A stretch of 64,000 nucleotides of DNA from Adiantum capillus-veneris (lineage: Eukaryota > Streptophyta > Polypodiopsida > Polypodiales > Pteridaceae): positions 81,575,760 through 81,639,759 of the forward strand of contig CM043948.1 of the NCBI GenBank assembly GCA_014529385.2, written 5' to 3'. Under the pieces are notes generated by a model that was given only the letters and a program-made list of their open reading frames with translations, did no database searches and was not told the origin of the DNA. Within the stretch, counting starts at the first letter, position 1. The number at the start of each line of letters is the position of its first letter. Position numbers and translations under genes: made by a program. Below, piece after piece: positions 1 through 11,139 of the stretch.

Positions 1-320
1 ACTCAAGGCCACCTACATGGGCACCATGGACATAGGAAGTTTGATTCAATTAGAGGACAGCCTATGGACCTGGCCATAGGGTGCGAATGTAGAGGCTCTA
101 GAGGGGCATTTAGGCCATTCAAGGGCTACTACTTTGGCACCCTATGGCCCCAAGGCCACAAGGTTCCTCTAATGTCATAAGAGATCCTATGATCCTAGGT
201 CCATAGGGTGGCCTAGGTGCCCTTGTAGAACCATTTTGTTGGCACCCTTTGGACCTAGGGCCATAGGGCTCCTCAATAACATAGAGGGGACTATACGGTC
301 CTAGGTCCATATGGGTATAT
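1..320. repeat. Degenerate palindromic CCATAGGG repeat block, left
   Basis: Several degenerate copies of a short motif close to CCTAGGNCCATAGGG, separated by phrases such as TAGAGGGGC. The core (CCCTATGGCC plus its inverse GGCCATAGGG) is self-complementary. The same vocabulary returns at 3040-3535, so the two blocks belong to one repeat family flanking 330-3039. The ORF on the minus strand here is an artefact of the repeat. Confidence 0.7.
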
Positions 321-365
321 TAATATCTATCTTGTATAAATATATGTTGTTATTTTTACAAAAAA

Positions 366-2468
366 ATGGTTCATAAGAGAATGTCAAAGTCGGTTGATGC
401 AATAGGCTCAATACCAAGTTCCTGGTATCTATATTTTCACTTACCAAATGGTGGAAGTGATGAGAGAGCCCACTTCTTCTTTCAAGATATAGTGCAATTT
501 CCCTTCAAAGACTGTGGGATTATCACGGATCTAAAGCAAGATTGTTAAAATCGTGACATGTTTTTGTGTCTTGGAGTAAAGCTACTCAATGGTGTTTCCT
601 ACTTATTGGAGTATGTGGCCTTTGCTCAAGACTTGGTGAGTTTTGATTGTGATGGAGTGACAATGTCAAAAGTAGGGTGGGTAGAGCTTAAAGAGGACAT
701 TCCAAGTCACAACTTCATAGAATTATATATTGAGGGCTTTAAGAAAGTCACTCAACATTTTGGTAAATTTAGTAGCACAAAGAATAATAAGAAGCAAAAG
801 AATGAAGACATAGGTAAAGCAAGCCATGCTAAGACTCTCAAGGAGAGTGAGACTCCCTCAATTGGAGAAAATAGTAGAAATGTGGCCCAAGAAAACCTTT
901 CAATTATACCCTTATAGACTCAAGAAGCAAGAGATGGTAGTGTACTTGCAACCCCCTCAATGGTAGTTATTGTAGACTCGGCTTCCTTAGCTATGTTGGA
1001 CTCTATTGTACAACCCAAACAAAAAGATCTTGATAAAGAAGTTCTAAGTGGGCTAGATGGATACGTTGGAATTGCACACTATTGTAAATTTGGGGTACAA
1101 TTTACCCAATTGATCATAGGTGACTAGTGCAACCTTACACTAGATGGCTACAAATGCAGACCATTGTGAGATGTGTCACTGTGAGATACCTTTTGAAGCA
1201 TTTTGCAAGGCACTCTAGGCTATTCTCCAATGCGGTAAACATGATATCGTATAATCCAATTACAAAAGTGCCTCTACAAATAGCTAAAGTGCATGAAGAC
1301 AAGCTACGAGTATACCACTATTGGATTATCTCTAGTCAACGTTCTGTCATAGCAACATGAAAATAAAGAGGCTGTCATAGCAACATGAAAATAAAGAGGC
1401 CCTCTTAAGCCCCATCCTCTTCCTAATGAAACATCTTGGAGAAGCATCACGCATCAGTTTCTCGTGGGCAATAGCCAAGCATAACAAACTTTAGATGCCT
1501 AAACGATTTAGAAGATAATGATGTCAAGTTACTACAACAAGAGCTAATAGAAGAGAAGATCTGTAGTGAAGCAACCACATCAAGCGGACCCGCTCGACCT
1601 CCCTGCACGTGCAATGAACTTAAACCACACCAAGAATTTGTGGCTCAAATGATGATGGTGTTTAAAGAGATAGGTTTCTCAACAATAGTGACTTCATGGG
1701 AAGAATGTAAGTCTCATTATAGCATTACATATGAGATCTACAAGTCTCTCTTCATGAGTTGTACTCAATGGCTAAATCTCCAGCTACAAAAAGCAGAGGA
1801 GAAACAGCCACTTTCAGAGATCACCAAGGGATATGTGCAGTGGATCATTGCACAAAGAATGGCACTTTTGACGTGCAATTCATCTTACCATGGACAAGTA
1901 AGTGCATTGTAAATAATTTGGAAGACATTGAGTTGCTTTGCAGTGAGAATAGCTCTACAATTCGTGTTGGTGTCTGTATCATAGATACAACTCACAAAGT
2001 ATTATATTTAGTGGTTGGAGTGCTATCCAATTTGGTAAAATAATTTATGGAGTATGTGGGGTATCATATTAACCATCAAAGTTTGTAATTCTTGGCTTAG
2101 TCAAGTATCAGCATGCTACTTCCTTAGAGAAGGTGATTTTTGAAAAAGCTAGATGGCATGAAATGCATGTTCTACCTTTGATCTCCTTAATGGCATCAGA
2201 GACTGTCCAAACATGTGCTCTTCGTGAAGTAGTCTTTGGGGTTTGGGAATTTTTTAGTCAAGGAGAGAACTACAACAACTACTCTAGTGTTAAAGAGTCA
2301 CTGATGGAGCCAATGCATACTCTTTGCATCAATGACAAAGAGTATGATGTTGTGATCATGGTCAAAGATTCTTTTGTGCATCGTGTAATCAAATGCATCT
2401 GTGTCAAAGAAGATGATCAAGTAATATACATCTTCTCATTAGACTATACAGCTAAAGAGGCACTATAA
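366..2468 (+). pseudogene. Unrecognised, decayed coding-like region
   Basis: A run of short plus-strand open stretches (366-548, 558-917, 1640-1912, 1759-2043, 2133-2468) in different frames, separated by stops. Their amino-acid composition looks like real protein rather than random AT-rich DNA: 558-917 has a hydrophobic start followed by a lysine-rich stretch, and 2133-2468 gives 111 codons without a stop. No catalytic motif, zinc finger, reverse transcriptase or transposase signature is visible, and I do not recognise a family. It may be the remains of a host gene or of an unnamed mobile element lying between the two palindromic repeat blocks. The multiple frame changes argue that it no longer encodes a product. 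No splice structure could be made convincingly. Confidence 0.35.
1344..1399. repeat. 28-bp direct tandem duplication
   Basis: Two adjacent, almost identical 28-bp copies beginning CTGTCATAGCAACATGAAAA. The second starts at 1372. It is a local duplication inside the decayed coding-like region and adds a frame change. Confidence 0.85.
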
Positions 2469-3039
2469 CAACACAAAAAGCTAATATCATGCATGTACTA
2501 CTGATCAAATGACGCAATTGGAAGCTCTTTGCCATTCCACAATGGATGAATACATTGATCATAGAAGGTGGGCTGGTGTGGATACCATAGAGAAATCAAT
2601 GCCAAGGAGTCAAAAGAGGAAGAAATTGAAGAATTATTGGATGCAAGTGCTAATGCCATTTTAAAAAGTCTACAGGAAATAGGTTAAGCTAGCCACTCAT
2701 GACATTACATCATTGATGTTTAGATAATTATTTTTTATCATTTTATTTTGTTTGTCCCATCTCAAATCCACTAATGATTTTCAAAACATTGATGTTTAGT
2801 TTTTTCTTTTTCTCAATTTATTTTCTTTGAAAACAATGTCTTGTGAGTTTACGTTTTCTCACAATAAATGAAATAGACTTAAGTGTATGATATCATATGG
2901 ACATATTGTGGCAAATAGCACCCTACCTATATGTGGTCATGAGATATAACATGTAATAATTTAAAGTTAAGTGATCATATGATGTTTATTATAACTCATT
3001 TATGGTGAGTTAGATAAAGCTAGGGGTTTGGTCAGAACA
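2469..3039. other. Unassigned AT-rich DNA
   Basis: No gene, repeat or promoter signal that I can support. It runs from the end of the last coding-like stretch to the right-hand palindromic repeat block. Confidence 0.5.
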
Positions 3040-3535
3040 CCCTATGACTTGAGGATCATAGAGTTCTTTGTAGAAATGCCACCCTATAGCCCTAGGGCCA
3101 TAGGATCCCCCAAAAGAATTTGGGCTACCCTATAACCTTAGGGCCATAGGATAATGACATAGGATCTCTAGAAGGGCACATAAGCATTTGGACTGCCCTA
3201 TAGCCTTACGGCCATAGGGTGTCAATATAGAATCTCTAGAAGGGGCCATAAGCCACCCAAGAGAATTTGGGCTATCCTACAATCTTAGGCCATAGGGTAC
3301 TGACATAAAATCTCCAAAGGGGCACTTAAATCACCCCATGGGTGCAAATCACTTGGATCTCTATGGACACACCTTAGGGCCTTAGGGTGCTGACATAGAA
3401 TCTCTAGAGGGGCACTTAAATTACCCCATGGATGCAAATCACTTGGCTCTCTATGGACATGCCTTATAAAATATCACATGACACCTTGTGGCCTTTAGGC
3501 CATAGGGTGGTTATTCTAGGTCACCTAAAGACTCT
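3040..3535. repeat. Degenerate palindromic CCATAGGG repeat block, right
   Basis: About six to seven imperfect units of roughly 60-85 bp, each holding a self-complementary core of the type CCCTATAGCCTTAGGGCCATAGGG (degenerate) followed by a TCTCTAGAAGGGGC phrase. Two units near 3310-3460 also share ATCACTTGG and TCTCTATGGACA. Related to 1-320. Confidence 0.75.
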
Positions 3536-4540
3536 TTAGTAGTTTTTTTTAAAAAAATCTTTCGCCTAACAAGACATATTTAGGAATTTTGGGAATTATT
3601 CAAGTCCCATTTTTTTTTAAGTTACTCAAAAACTTGGTATTTTGTGTAGTTCAAGCCTTCATCTATTTGCTAGTACACTCTATGTTCCATTAAAATATAT
3701 CCCTTAGTACATATCTAGAGGGGTGTCTGTATTTAAAGACATAGGTACATACATCAACTGCAGTGACATCAAAAGCATGGCACTACACTTAATTTGTATT
3801 TTACAATATTCTTCATGTGAAAAATTTGATGTAAATCAATAACTTAATTTTGAGAGATTCATGTTAAAGCTTTGGCTTTATTAACATTGAAAAAAGTCTA
3901 GAATACTCAAAAATGAATTCTAGAATTGAAGGGACCTCAAAAGAGTGTGGTGTTAAGAAACACCAAGATAGAAAATAAAATCCAATTGAGATATTAACAT
4001 GATATCCAAGTATTCTACAACTCGTTCTTAGAAAAGATAAAATTTCATTAGAAATATATGTCAAGTGGCTCAATGACTGCAAATGAGAAAAAGATAAAAC
4101 TTTTTATCTCTTTCAAGAGGCTCAATGACTACAAACGAGAAATAGATAAAATTTTGTCAAAAATACTATGTCAAAACGATCAATGATCACAAATACATCC
4201 TCAAACATTGTGTTTTCTCATACATTGCTCCAATAAAATACTATTTGTAAAACCTCTTGATTATGAATTTTCAAGATATAACACCTTATTCTTGATGATC
4301 TATAATTTTTTTTTGTTATCTACAGTAATCTTTTGTTATAATGCTCATGAGGCTAGCCTTGCATGGTAGTGCTACACTAACATATGGAGGCAAGAATCGA
4401 CCTTAAGTTTGAGCCTACAAACTAAATATCAATCTCATGTTAGCTATAAAGAGAGTATGAGTCTCGCCTAACATATGCAAGTGCTACACTAGGATACGGA
4501 ATTTTGAACATCACTTGGAACTTCTCAACTAGTAATCTAT
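3536..4540. other. Unassigned AT-rich DNA left of gypsy LTR
   Basis: No supported gene. A short imperfect duplication (CTCAATGACTGCAAATGAGA and CTCAATGACTACAAACGAGA) lies near 4068 and 4121. The stretch ends at the TG that opens the gypsy LTR. Confidence 0.5.
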
Positions 4541-5440
4541 TGTAAGGTTTCCAGTTTCTTGAACCTTAAAGATTGTATAAAGCTTAATCAAATTGATATG
4601 ATTATTGAAAAATCAATGTAGAACTGGTCGACCGTGGCAAATATTGGTATTTTTGGAATCTTAAGCACAGCAAACCCCGGGCTAGAAATTTTTAGAACAA
4701 AATTCCAATAAAATCTGAAAAAGTTACGAGCTCTGAAAGATTACACTAGGAATTTAATTAGTTAAGTAAAATTGGATGGTTTCAGTAATTATTATCAATA
4801 AATAATTTCTTATCCTAAGGTTCTAGAAATTACTGATATTTCTAATTTTCATCATTAAAAATCAAAGAAATTAGTAAAAATCGATTCTGTGTATCTGGGG
4901 GGCTGTGTGGGGTAATGATGAACTCTCCCAAACTAGATTTAGCAACAGAGGGCGTTTTTTGACATGTATGGCTGCTTAGGCTGCAAGTTATTACCATTTT
5001 TCAGCCTATAAGTGCCCAGAAACCTATAAATATGACCTTGCTTCACAATTTCGGACAGACTCGAATCCTTGACACACACTCTCTCATCTAGAGAGACAGC
5101 TACACAAAAATCACTACAGATTAAGCTCTAGTTGATTAACTTACACGATAATTAGGCTAATCCTTCTTAACTAGCAAGGTTAGATTAATCTATTTTCTTA
5201 GTGAATTAAAGATTAGACCTATGTATACTCATACATGCTCTCTTAATTAAATATTCTCTGCTGATTGTTGTAATCAAGCTTGGGAATATTAAGATAATTA
5301 ATTATCCTATCATATTATGATTAAAATTATCCAAATTAATCATAAATTAATGGAAAATATATTAATTAAGTTTAGATTAAGTAGAGGTAATTATCAAAGC
5401 TGCATTAGACAGTCATTAAGCTAGAAAAATTATCTTATAA
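4541..5440 (+). repeat. gypsy LTR U3/R segment, copy A
   Basis: Starts TGTAAGG and matches 10247-11140 almost base for base. It carries the TATA box about 480 bp in. The end of the LTR within the downstream AT-rich leader cannot be fixed from this window. Confidence 0.65.
5023..5037 (+). promoter_or_regulatory. Putative LTR TATA box, copy A
   Basis: CCTATAAATATGACC is conserved at the same place in copy B (10729). Transcription would begin about 30 bp downstream. A TCTCATCTAGAGAGA hairpin lies some 60 bp further on. Confidence 0.55.
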
Positions 5441-6720
5441 TTTTTTGAGTAATTTTCCTAATTAATTAGATAAAATTACACTGTTTTTTAGAGAAAATTA
5501 AAAGAAAAAATAATAAAATTGATTCAAAATATTTTGAGTTATTTATCAGAGGTTAATAACATATTAGGAAACCCATGATAATTATGTCAAGCTTAGATAA
5601 TTAATTTATCTAATTACTTTAAAAAAATACTCTGTTTTGAAGACCAATTAAAAAGGGGAAATTAGTAAATTGATTCAAAATCCTCTAAGTTATTTATCAA
5701 AGGTTAACCATATGTTAGAAACCCCATGATAATTATGTCAAGCTCAGATAATTAATTTACCTAATTACTTTAGTAAACTTACTTTGTTTTTTAGGACAAA
5801 TTAAAAAACAGAATTTAGTAAATAGATTCCAATTGGTTTGAGTCATTTATGAGAGATTCATTACATGTTACGAACCCGTGATAATTATTTCAAGCTCAAA
5901 TAATTAATTTACCTAATTATTTTAGCAAAATTACTCTATTTTAGGACAAATTAAAAGGAGAAAATTAGTAAATATATTCAAAATGCTTTGAGTTATTTAT
6001 TATAAGTTAATTACAAATAAGGAAATCCATGATAATGATGTTAACCTCAGATGATTAGTTTACCTAATTATCTTAGCAGAATTACACTATTTTTAAGACA
6101 AATTAAAAGGGTGAAAATAGAAAATTGATTCAAAATTATTTAAGATAATTATCAGAGATTTATTATATCTTAAGAAATTGGTGATAATTATCTTAGCCAT
6201 AGATAATTATCCTAGTAGAAAACCACTATTATTGAGGGTAAATTAAAGGAGAAAATTAGTAAATCAAGTGTTATGATTACATGCTATTTATTAGAGTTAG
6301 ATTATAGGGTAAAGAGGCCGTGATAATTATTTCAAGGTTAAAAAAGTAGTATAGATATTTATCTAAGTCAAATTATATTAATTCTAGCTAAAAAATAAAG
6401 AGAGAAATTACTAAATCATGCTATATGATTACATGCTATTTATCAAAGCTAGATTACATGATGAAAAGGCCGTGATAATTATGTCAAGGTTCAAAACTTA
6501 GTATAGATATTTATCTAAGTCAAAATATACTAATTCTGGTTGAAATTTTAAGAGAGAAATTATTAAATCATGTTATATGATTACATTCTATTTAAGGTTA
6601 GAAAAGTAGTATAAATATTTATTAAAGTCAAATTATCCTAATTTTAGCTGAAAACTGAATATGGAAATTATATATTTAAGTTCAAAAATATTAAGATAAT
6701 TACCGGAGGTCAAAAATATG
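5430..6720 (+). repeat. ~150-bp tandem array in gypsy leader, copy A
   Basis: About eight diverged units with a spacing of 150-154 bp. The recurring landmarks are GTGATAATTATGTCAAG, ATAATTAATTTACCTAATTA and AAATTAGTAAATTGATTC. The last units drift to a related subtype with TAGTATAGATATTTATCTAAG. Copy B has about five more units, which accounts for most of the ~740-bp length difference between the two modules. Confidence 0.8.
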
Positions 6721-7209
6721 CTTATCTACTTGTAGTAATTATACCATAGTTAATTAGTGAGGTTAGGAAATTATAATTGACCAAAAGTCCTATTTTTAGC
6801 AAATGATTAATTAAAATAAATAGACTTTGTGGTCAAAAGTTTTTAGGAAAATTATAGTAAGTGTAAACTTATGATATCAAGTTAAGGAAATGAAATCTTT
6901 AAGATAAAATAAATAGAATACATATTAAGCCCAAAATAAGTAGATTCCAAGCTTAAAAGTCGATGGGAAAATTAGGAAAAAGATATAGACAATTATAAGA
7001 AAATTAGGAGAGCTTAGAAAAACCTTACGAAAGCGGTGGAAAAAGTTATCATGCCTATATAGACAAATAAGAAATTACTAGGTCAAGAATTTACCCATTA
7101 AGACTATAAATTTAACCTTGAACGGGTTACGGTTGAATACAAAGGTTAAGTCTAGATTTCAAATAATTTACCTGATGATTAGATGTCCTTTTTATAAGGA
7201 TAAGAAGTT

Positions 7210-7371
7210 ATAGCACCTAAAAGGACCCGAGCAAATCCTACATCTGATGATGAGGACGTAGCTCCAAAATAAACTAGAGCATCGCACCACGACGAAGCCG
7301 GGCCTAGTAGTAGACCTACGTAGGAGAGTCTTCAGGCGCCAACGCAGCAGTAGATAGCCAATCAATCCCAG
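7210..7371 (+). pseudogene. Putative gag exon 1, copy A, decayed
   Basis: Homologous to the intact short frame at 13679-13840 in copy B, which begins MAPKRTR and is rich in charged residues. In copy A the start codon is ATA instead of ATG and there are three in-frame stops, so it cannot be translated as it stands. It ends at CAG followed by GTGAGT, a textbook splice donor. The acceptor proposed below would join it in phase 0 to the gag core. The assignment to gag rests on position and frame, not on a recognised domain. Confidence 0.45.
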
Positions 7372-8492
7372 GTGAGTTTCCCATTATTCAATTAAGTCTT
7401 TAAATAGCTTATGTTCTTTTATAAGTTAACATTCCATACGTAAGAAGTGAGTAAGAATCAGAAAAGGAATAATTGGTAAAAAGGTAACTTCCAAGAAACC
7501 AACATGCATTTGTTTATAAAGTAGGAAAGAATTTTTTAGGTTAAAACTGGTTGAATTAGGAAAGATATGATTGATCATCCTTAAGACAACTTGTCTCAAG
7601 ACACCTCCGGCTCCTTGGTATAAATTGATGATAATGGTGGCTTTCTAGCCACGGATAAGTCGGTTACCCCCATGAACGATGAGTTTCTACTCCGTGTCAT
7701 GTCTTGATGTTTCTACATAAGTTAGGATACCGTTTTTTATCCTAGGGGAGCCGCCCGGTTGTATGGGCAACTGGTTTGGTGTATGGGGACCCGGAACCTT
7801 GGGTGGGGGTTTATCCACTCCGGATTTGAATAAAGGAATGGGTGCCGTTTTTCACCCTTAGGTGGTCTTGAGACAAGAAGAGTACTGGTCTTGAGACAAT
7901 AAGAGTACTGGTCATGGTTATTATGGACAATGTTTTGATTGACAGTACCCTGTCTTAAGTTTCAAGATGTCTGTTTGCTAAAAGAATGTTTTCAAGGGAG
8001 AGTTAGAAGGTTTAGTACTAAATATGAAGAGACTCAACTGGGCCGAAGATCTTGAAGTGATTGAAGTATACTTTTTCATTGGAACGGAGAATCGAGAAGA
8101 AACCCTTGTGATAGATGATGTCCAAGTATCACAAAATCAGTGGGTGTTTGATCAGGTGTCTAAAGTAATCTACCTAGGTAGAACTAGGCCCATAGGAGTA
8201 GACCCTAGTTTTAGTGGACCAAAAGATGTATATTTTGATCCTATAACTGATCCACCCAAAGTCCTCAAGATTTTAGTATAGGACTATCGTCATCTTTGTA
8301 CATAGTAGGATCTTCATGAATCTTATTAACTCTTGTACATACTATGATTCTCATGGGTATGCTATAAGTAGTTTTGTTTATGGTTTAGCAATTGTATTCA
8401 TCCTATGTGCAAAAGTCTTGAGTAGGAGATAAGTCAAAAGTATAAGTAAGAAAGATTTCATCTGGTACTAAATTCCACTCATTCAATCTCAG
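7372..8492 (+). other. Putative gag intron, copy A
   Basis: Begins GTGAGT after CAG and ends TTCAATCTCAG, preceded by a pyrimidine-leaning stretch and a possible branch site (GGTACTAAATT). It is 1121 bp long and full of stops in the gag frame. Removing it joins exon 1 to the gag core without a frame change. It contains an 85-codon ORF (8024-8281). Inferred from sequence only; no transcript evidence. Confidence 0.4.
8024..8281 (+). CDS. Unrecognised 85-codon ORF, copy A
   Basis: Complete ORF from ATG to TAG, start MKRLNWAEDLEVIEVYF, of an acidic protein without membrane segment or signal peptide. The equivalent ORF in copy B (14470-14727) has the same length and differs at seven codons. All seven differences change the amino acid and all seven are transitions, so the pair shows no sign of purifying selection since the copies separated. 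It lies inside the proposed gag intron. It could be a remnant of an older coding exon or chance open frame; I do not recognise a family. Confidence 0.35.
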   Translation: MKRLNWAEDLEVIEVYFFIGTENREETLVIDDVQVSQNQWVFDQVSKVIYLGRTRPIGVDPSFSGPKDVYFDPITDPPKVLKILV

Positions 8493-9359
8493 GGAAATAC
8501 TCGCGTAAATAGCCTTTACACTGTTAGTCAAGAGAAAAAATTACTACTAAAGCAAGTTCAACTCCCTACTTTCAAAGAAGAGGGACCCAATTTAGAGCGA
8601 GATGTCGAAGCGTGGTTAGATGCTATGGATGACTATTTCAAAGCTGCAGGAACTGCTCTAGAAAACCAAACAATGTTGGGTATGTTCCGTCTTAGTGGAG
8701 ATGCCAAACTTTGGTGGAAGCAACACTGCAGAGATAATCCCACGAGTAGTCCATCTTGGGAGAAAATGAAGCAGTCAATCAAAGAACGTTATCTCCCTCC
8801 TGCACATCAGGCTATCAAGATGAACGAGTTCTTTGGTCTACGCCAGCTAGTACTTTCATTAGAGGAGTACTACACCAAGTTTGTGTCTTTACGACACTAT
8901 GCTCCCCAGATGACCATGGAGCAACAAATTGCCCATTTCTGTCAAGGCCTCAACAAACCCCTAAGTACACGTCTCGAAGCCATGAGGCCTACATCAATAC
9001 AGGATGCCCTTCTCAGGGCTAAGCCTCTTGCAGCTGAAGGAACCAACTCCATAAGGAACTATAATGGATTTAATAACTTTAAAGGAAGAGCCAGGGGAAC
9101 TTTCAACCAAGGATAACAACAACGTGGACTAGCTGCAACAGTGAACTTGGAGCAGGCCTTCCCAACCGCTAGGTGCTATGGATACAATCAAATGGGGCAC
9201 TATAGAAATAACTGTCCTGAAGAGAAAAACACTGAAACTACTGCTAGAGCCATTCCTCAAAATCAAGGAGATAATCTAAGAGGAGGTAGAAATGGAGGAC
9301 GAGGTAGAGCAAGAGCAAGAGGAGCCAGATCTTATGCAATCATGGTAGAACCAACCTGA
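8493..9359 (+). pseudogene. gag: gypsy gag, capsid and zinc-knuckle region
   Basis: Structural protein of a Ty3/gypsy element that forms the particle and packages RNA. The frame runs through a classical retrotransposon gag core (LDAMDDYFKAAG, then DAKLWWKQH near 8700, then ERYLPPAHQ), which matches the gypsy gag family in order and spacing. A TAA at 9114-9116 interrupts a glutamine-rich stretch (CAA to TAA would explain it), and the same frame goes on to a zinc knuckle at about 9171 whose second cysteine is tyrosine (CYGYNQMGHYRNNC), followed by an Arg-Gly-rich tail ending at 9359. No protease follows. The gene is broken by the stop and by the lost metal ligand. Copy B holds only the first part of the same gene. 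Confidence 0.85.
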
Positions 9360-10128
9360 TGAATGAGGAAGATAAAAGAGCCACTCGCTTTTCCATAGTT
9401 AGCAATCCTAGAGCTTTGTAAACCACAAAAAATAAATAATGAAAAACTTTGAGTTACTTATATATTATAATGGTATACATGATTTTCTTTTCTAAAATTA
9501 CTTAAGGAATCTAAAGTTAAGTTAGTATTCAATCAAGAAATTAAGGATTGATCTAGCAAATGAGACAAAGGTTCCCGATAGTAGGAAAAGAATTTGAATT
9601 TTGAGAATGAGATAGTTATCAAGAGTGCAACTCACATTCTTTGTGCACACGATAGCCTTCCTTGGAAAATGACCTAGATATGAAAGTATTAAGGTACGAG
9701 ACTAATAGGAAGCCGAAAAGAACTCTTGGTATGATACTTCTTAAAAACCTTTACATATTGTTGGTCAACCAGGTTAGAGCACAGAGGAGGTACCTCTGGT
9801 GCAAATGATGGGAGCTTATGCCGAACGCAGATTGCTCAGAATGGCAAGAACACGCCGAGCGCGTTCAGATTGGCAAAGCTAAAATACATGATACTTGTCA
9901 AACGTTGATTTCTCTGAATGGTCAATTACGCCGAGCGCATTCATGTTGACAAGATGAATATATGGATCTTTTATGTAATTGATTTAACCTGGTGTTTGAA
10001 ATGATACGAATGGTTTGTAAAGGTTTTTAAGATGGGTTCAACACTAAGAGTTTCTTGAGGAGAAATTGGCTAGCAAATAACTCCAACCAGAAACTAGAAA
10101 GAACTCTTAGAGTAATCAGTAACATTTG
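9360..10128 (+). other. Deleted-pol interval of gypsy copy A
   Basis: Protease, reverse transcriptase, RNase H and integrase should lie here, but no pol motif is present. The sequence holds three imperfect copies of a phrase around GCCGAGCGCGTTCAGATTG (about 9815-9955) of unknown meaning. It then joins the pol C-terminus. Confidence 0.6.
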
Positions 10129-10245
10129 GTAAACTGGAAAGGTTATCCCTTCAAAGATGCCACTTGGGAGGATGAATTTCTCTTCTCAAAGATTTTTCCA
10201 ATTTCAGTTGAGATGAGGGCATCTCAAATTCTTAAGTTGGGGTGA
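10129..10245 (+). pseudogene. pol: gypsy pol C-terminal (chromodomain-like) remnant
   Basis: A 39-codon frame reading VNWKGYPFKDATWEDE and ending in TGA at 10243-10245, one base before the next LTR. The K-x-YP-x-x-x-x-TWE pattern is the end of the chromodomain that plant chromoviruses carry at the integrase C-terminus. Everything upstream of it in pol is missing. Its position directly before TGTAAGG is what identifies 10247 as an LTR start. Confidence 0.7.
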
Positions 10246-10728
10246 TTGTAAGGTTTCCAATTTCTGGAACCTTAAAGATTATATAAAGCTTAATCAAACT
10301 GATATGATTATTGAAAAAGCAATGTAGAACTGTCCGACCATGGCAAATATTAGTATTTTTGGAATCTTAAGCACAGCAAACCCAGGGCTAGAAATTTTCA
10401 GAAGAAAATTTCGAAAAAATCTGAAAAAGTTACGGGCTCTGAAAGATTACACTAGGAATTTAATTAGTTAAGTAAAATTGGATGGTTTCAGTAATTATTA
10501 TCAATAAAGACTTTCTTATCCTAAGGTTCTAGAAATTATTGATATTTCCAATTTTCATCATTAAAAATCAAAGAAATTAGTAAAAATCGAATTTGTGTAT
10601 CTGGGGGGCTATGTGGGGTAATGATGAACTCTCCCATACTAGATTTAGCAGCAGGGGGCATTTTTTGACCTGTAGGGCTGCTTGAGATGCAAGTTATTGC
10701 CATTTTCCAGCCTATGAGTGCCCAGAAA

Positions 10729-10743
10729 CCTATAAATATGACC
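10729..10743 (+). promoter_or_regulatory. Putative LTR TATA box, copy B
   Basis: CCTATAAATATGACC at the position matching the copy A promoter, about 480 bp into the LTR. Confidence 0.55.
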
Positions 10744-11139
10744 CTTTCTTCACAATTTCAGACAGATTCGGAGCCTTGATACACTCTCTCTCATCTAGAG
10801 AGACCGCTACGCAAAAATCACTAGAGATTAAGTTCTAGTTGATTAACTTACACGGTAATTAGCCTAATCCTTCTTAATTAGCAAGGCTAGATTAATCTAT
10901 TTTCTAAATAAATTAAATATTAGGTCTATGTATACTCATAAATCCTCTCTTAATTAAATATTCTCTATTGATTGTTGTAATTAAGCTTGAGAATATTAAG
11001 CTAATTAATTATCCTATCATATTAAGACTGAAATTATCCAAATTAACCATAAATTAATGAAAAATATAGTAATTAAGTTTAGATTAAGTTGAGGTAATTA
11101 TCAGAGATGCATTAGAAAGTCATTACGCTAGGAAAATTA

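Larger units (their letters stand above)
4541..10246 (+). mobile_element. Ty3/gypsy element, pol-deleted copy A
   Basis: The element opens with TGTAAGGTTTCC at 4541. The same sequence re-opens at 10247, directly after a gypsy C-terminal coding remnant and a purine-rich tract (AAGTTGGGG). The order is therefore LTR, leader, gag, a large pol deletion, pol C-terminus and next LTR. Seen directly: TATA box at 5025, a ~150-bp tandem array in the leader, gag with a zinc-knuckle remnant, and about 0.8 kb of unrelated sequence where protease, reverse transcriptase and integrase should be. I could not place the 3' end of the LTR or a primer binding site, because the second copy stays homologous through gag and no flank breaks the homology. 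Confidence 0.75.

Noticed and set aside
9815-9955. GCCGAGCGCGTTCAGATTG-type repeats as a regulatory array
   Set aside because: Only three imperfect copies, unevenly spaced, with no promoter nearby.
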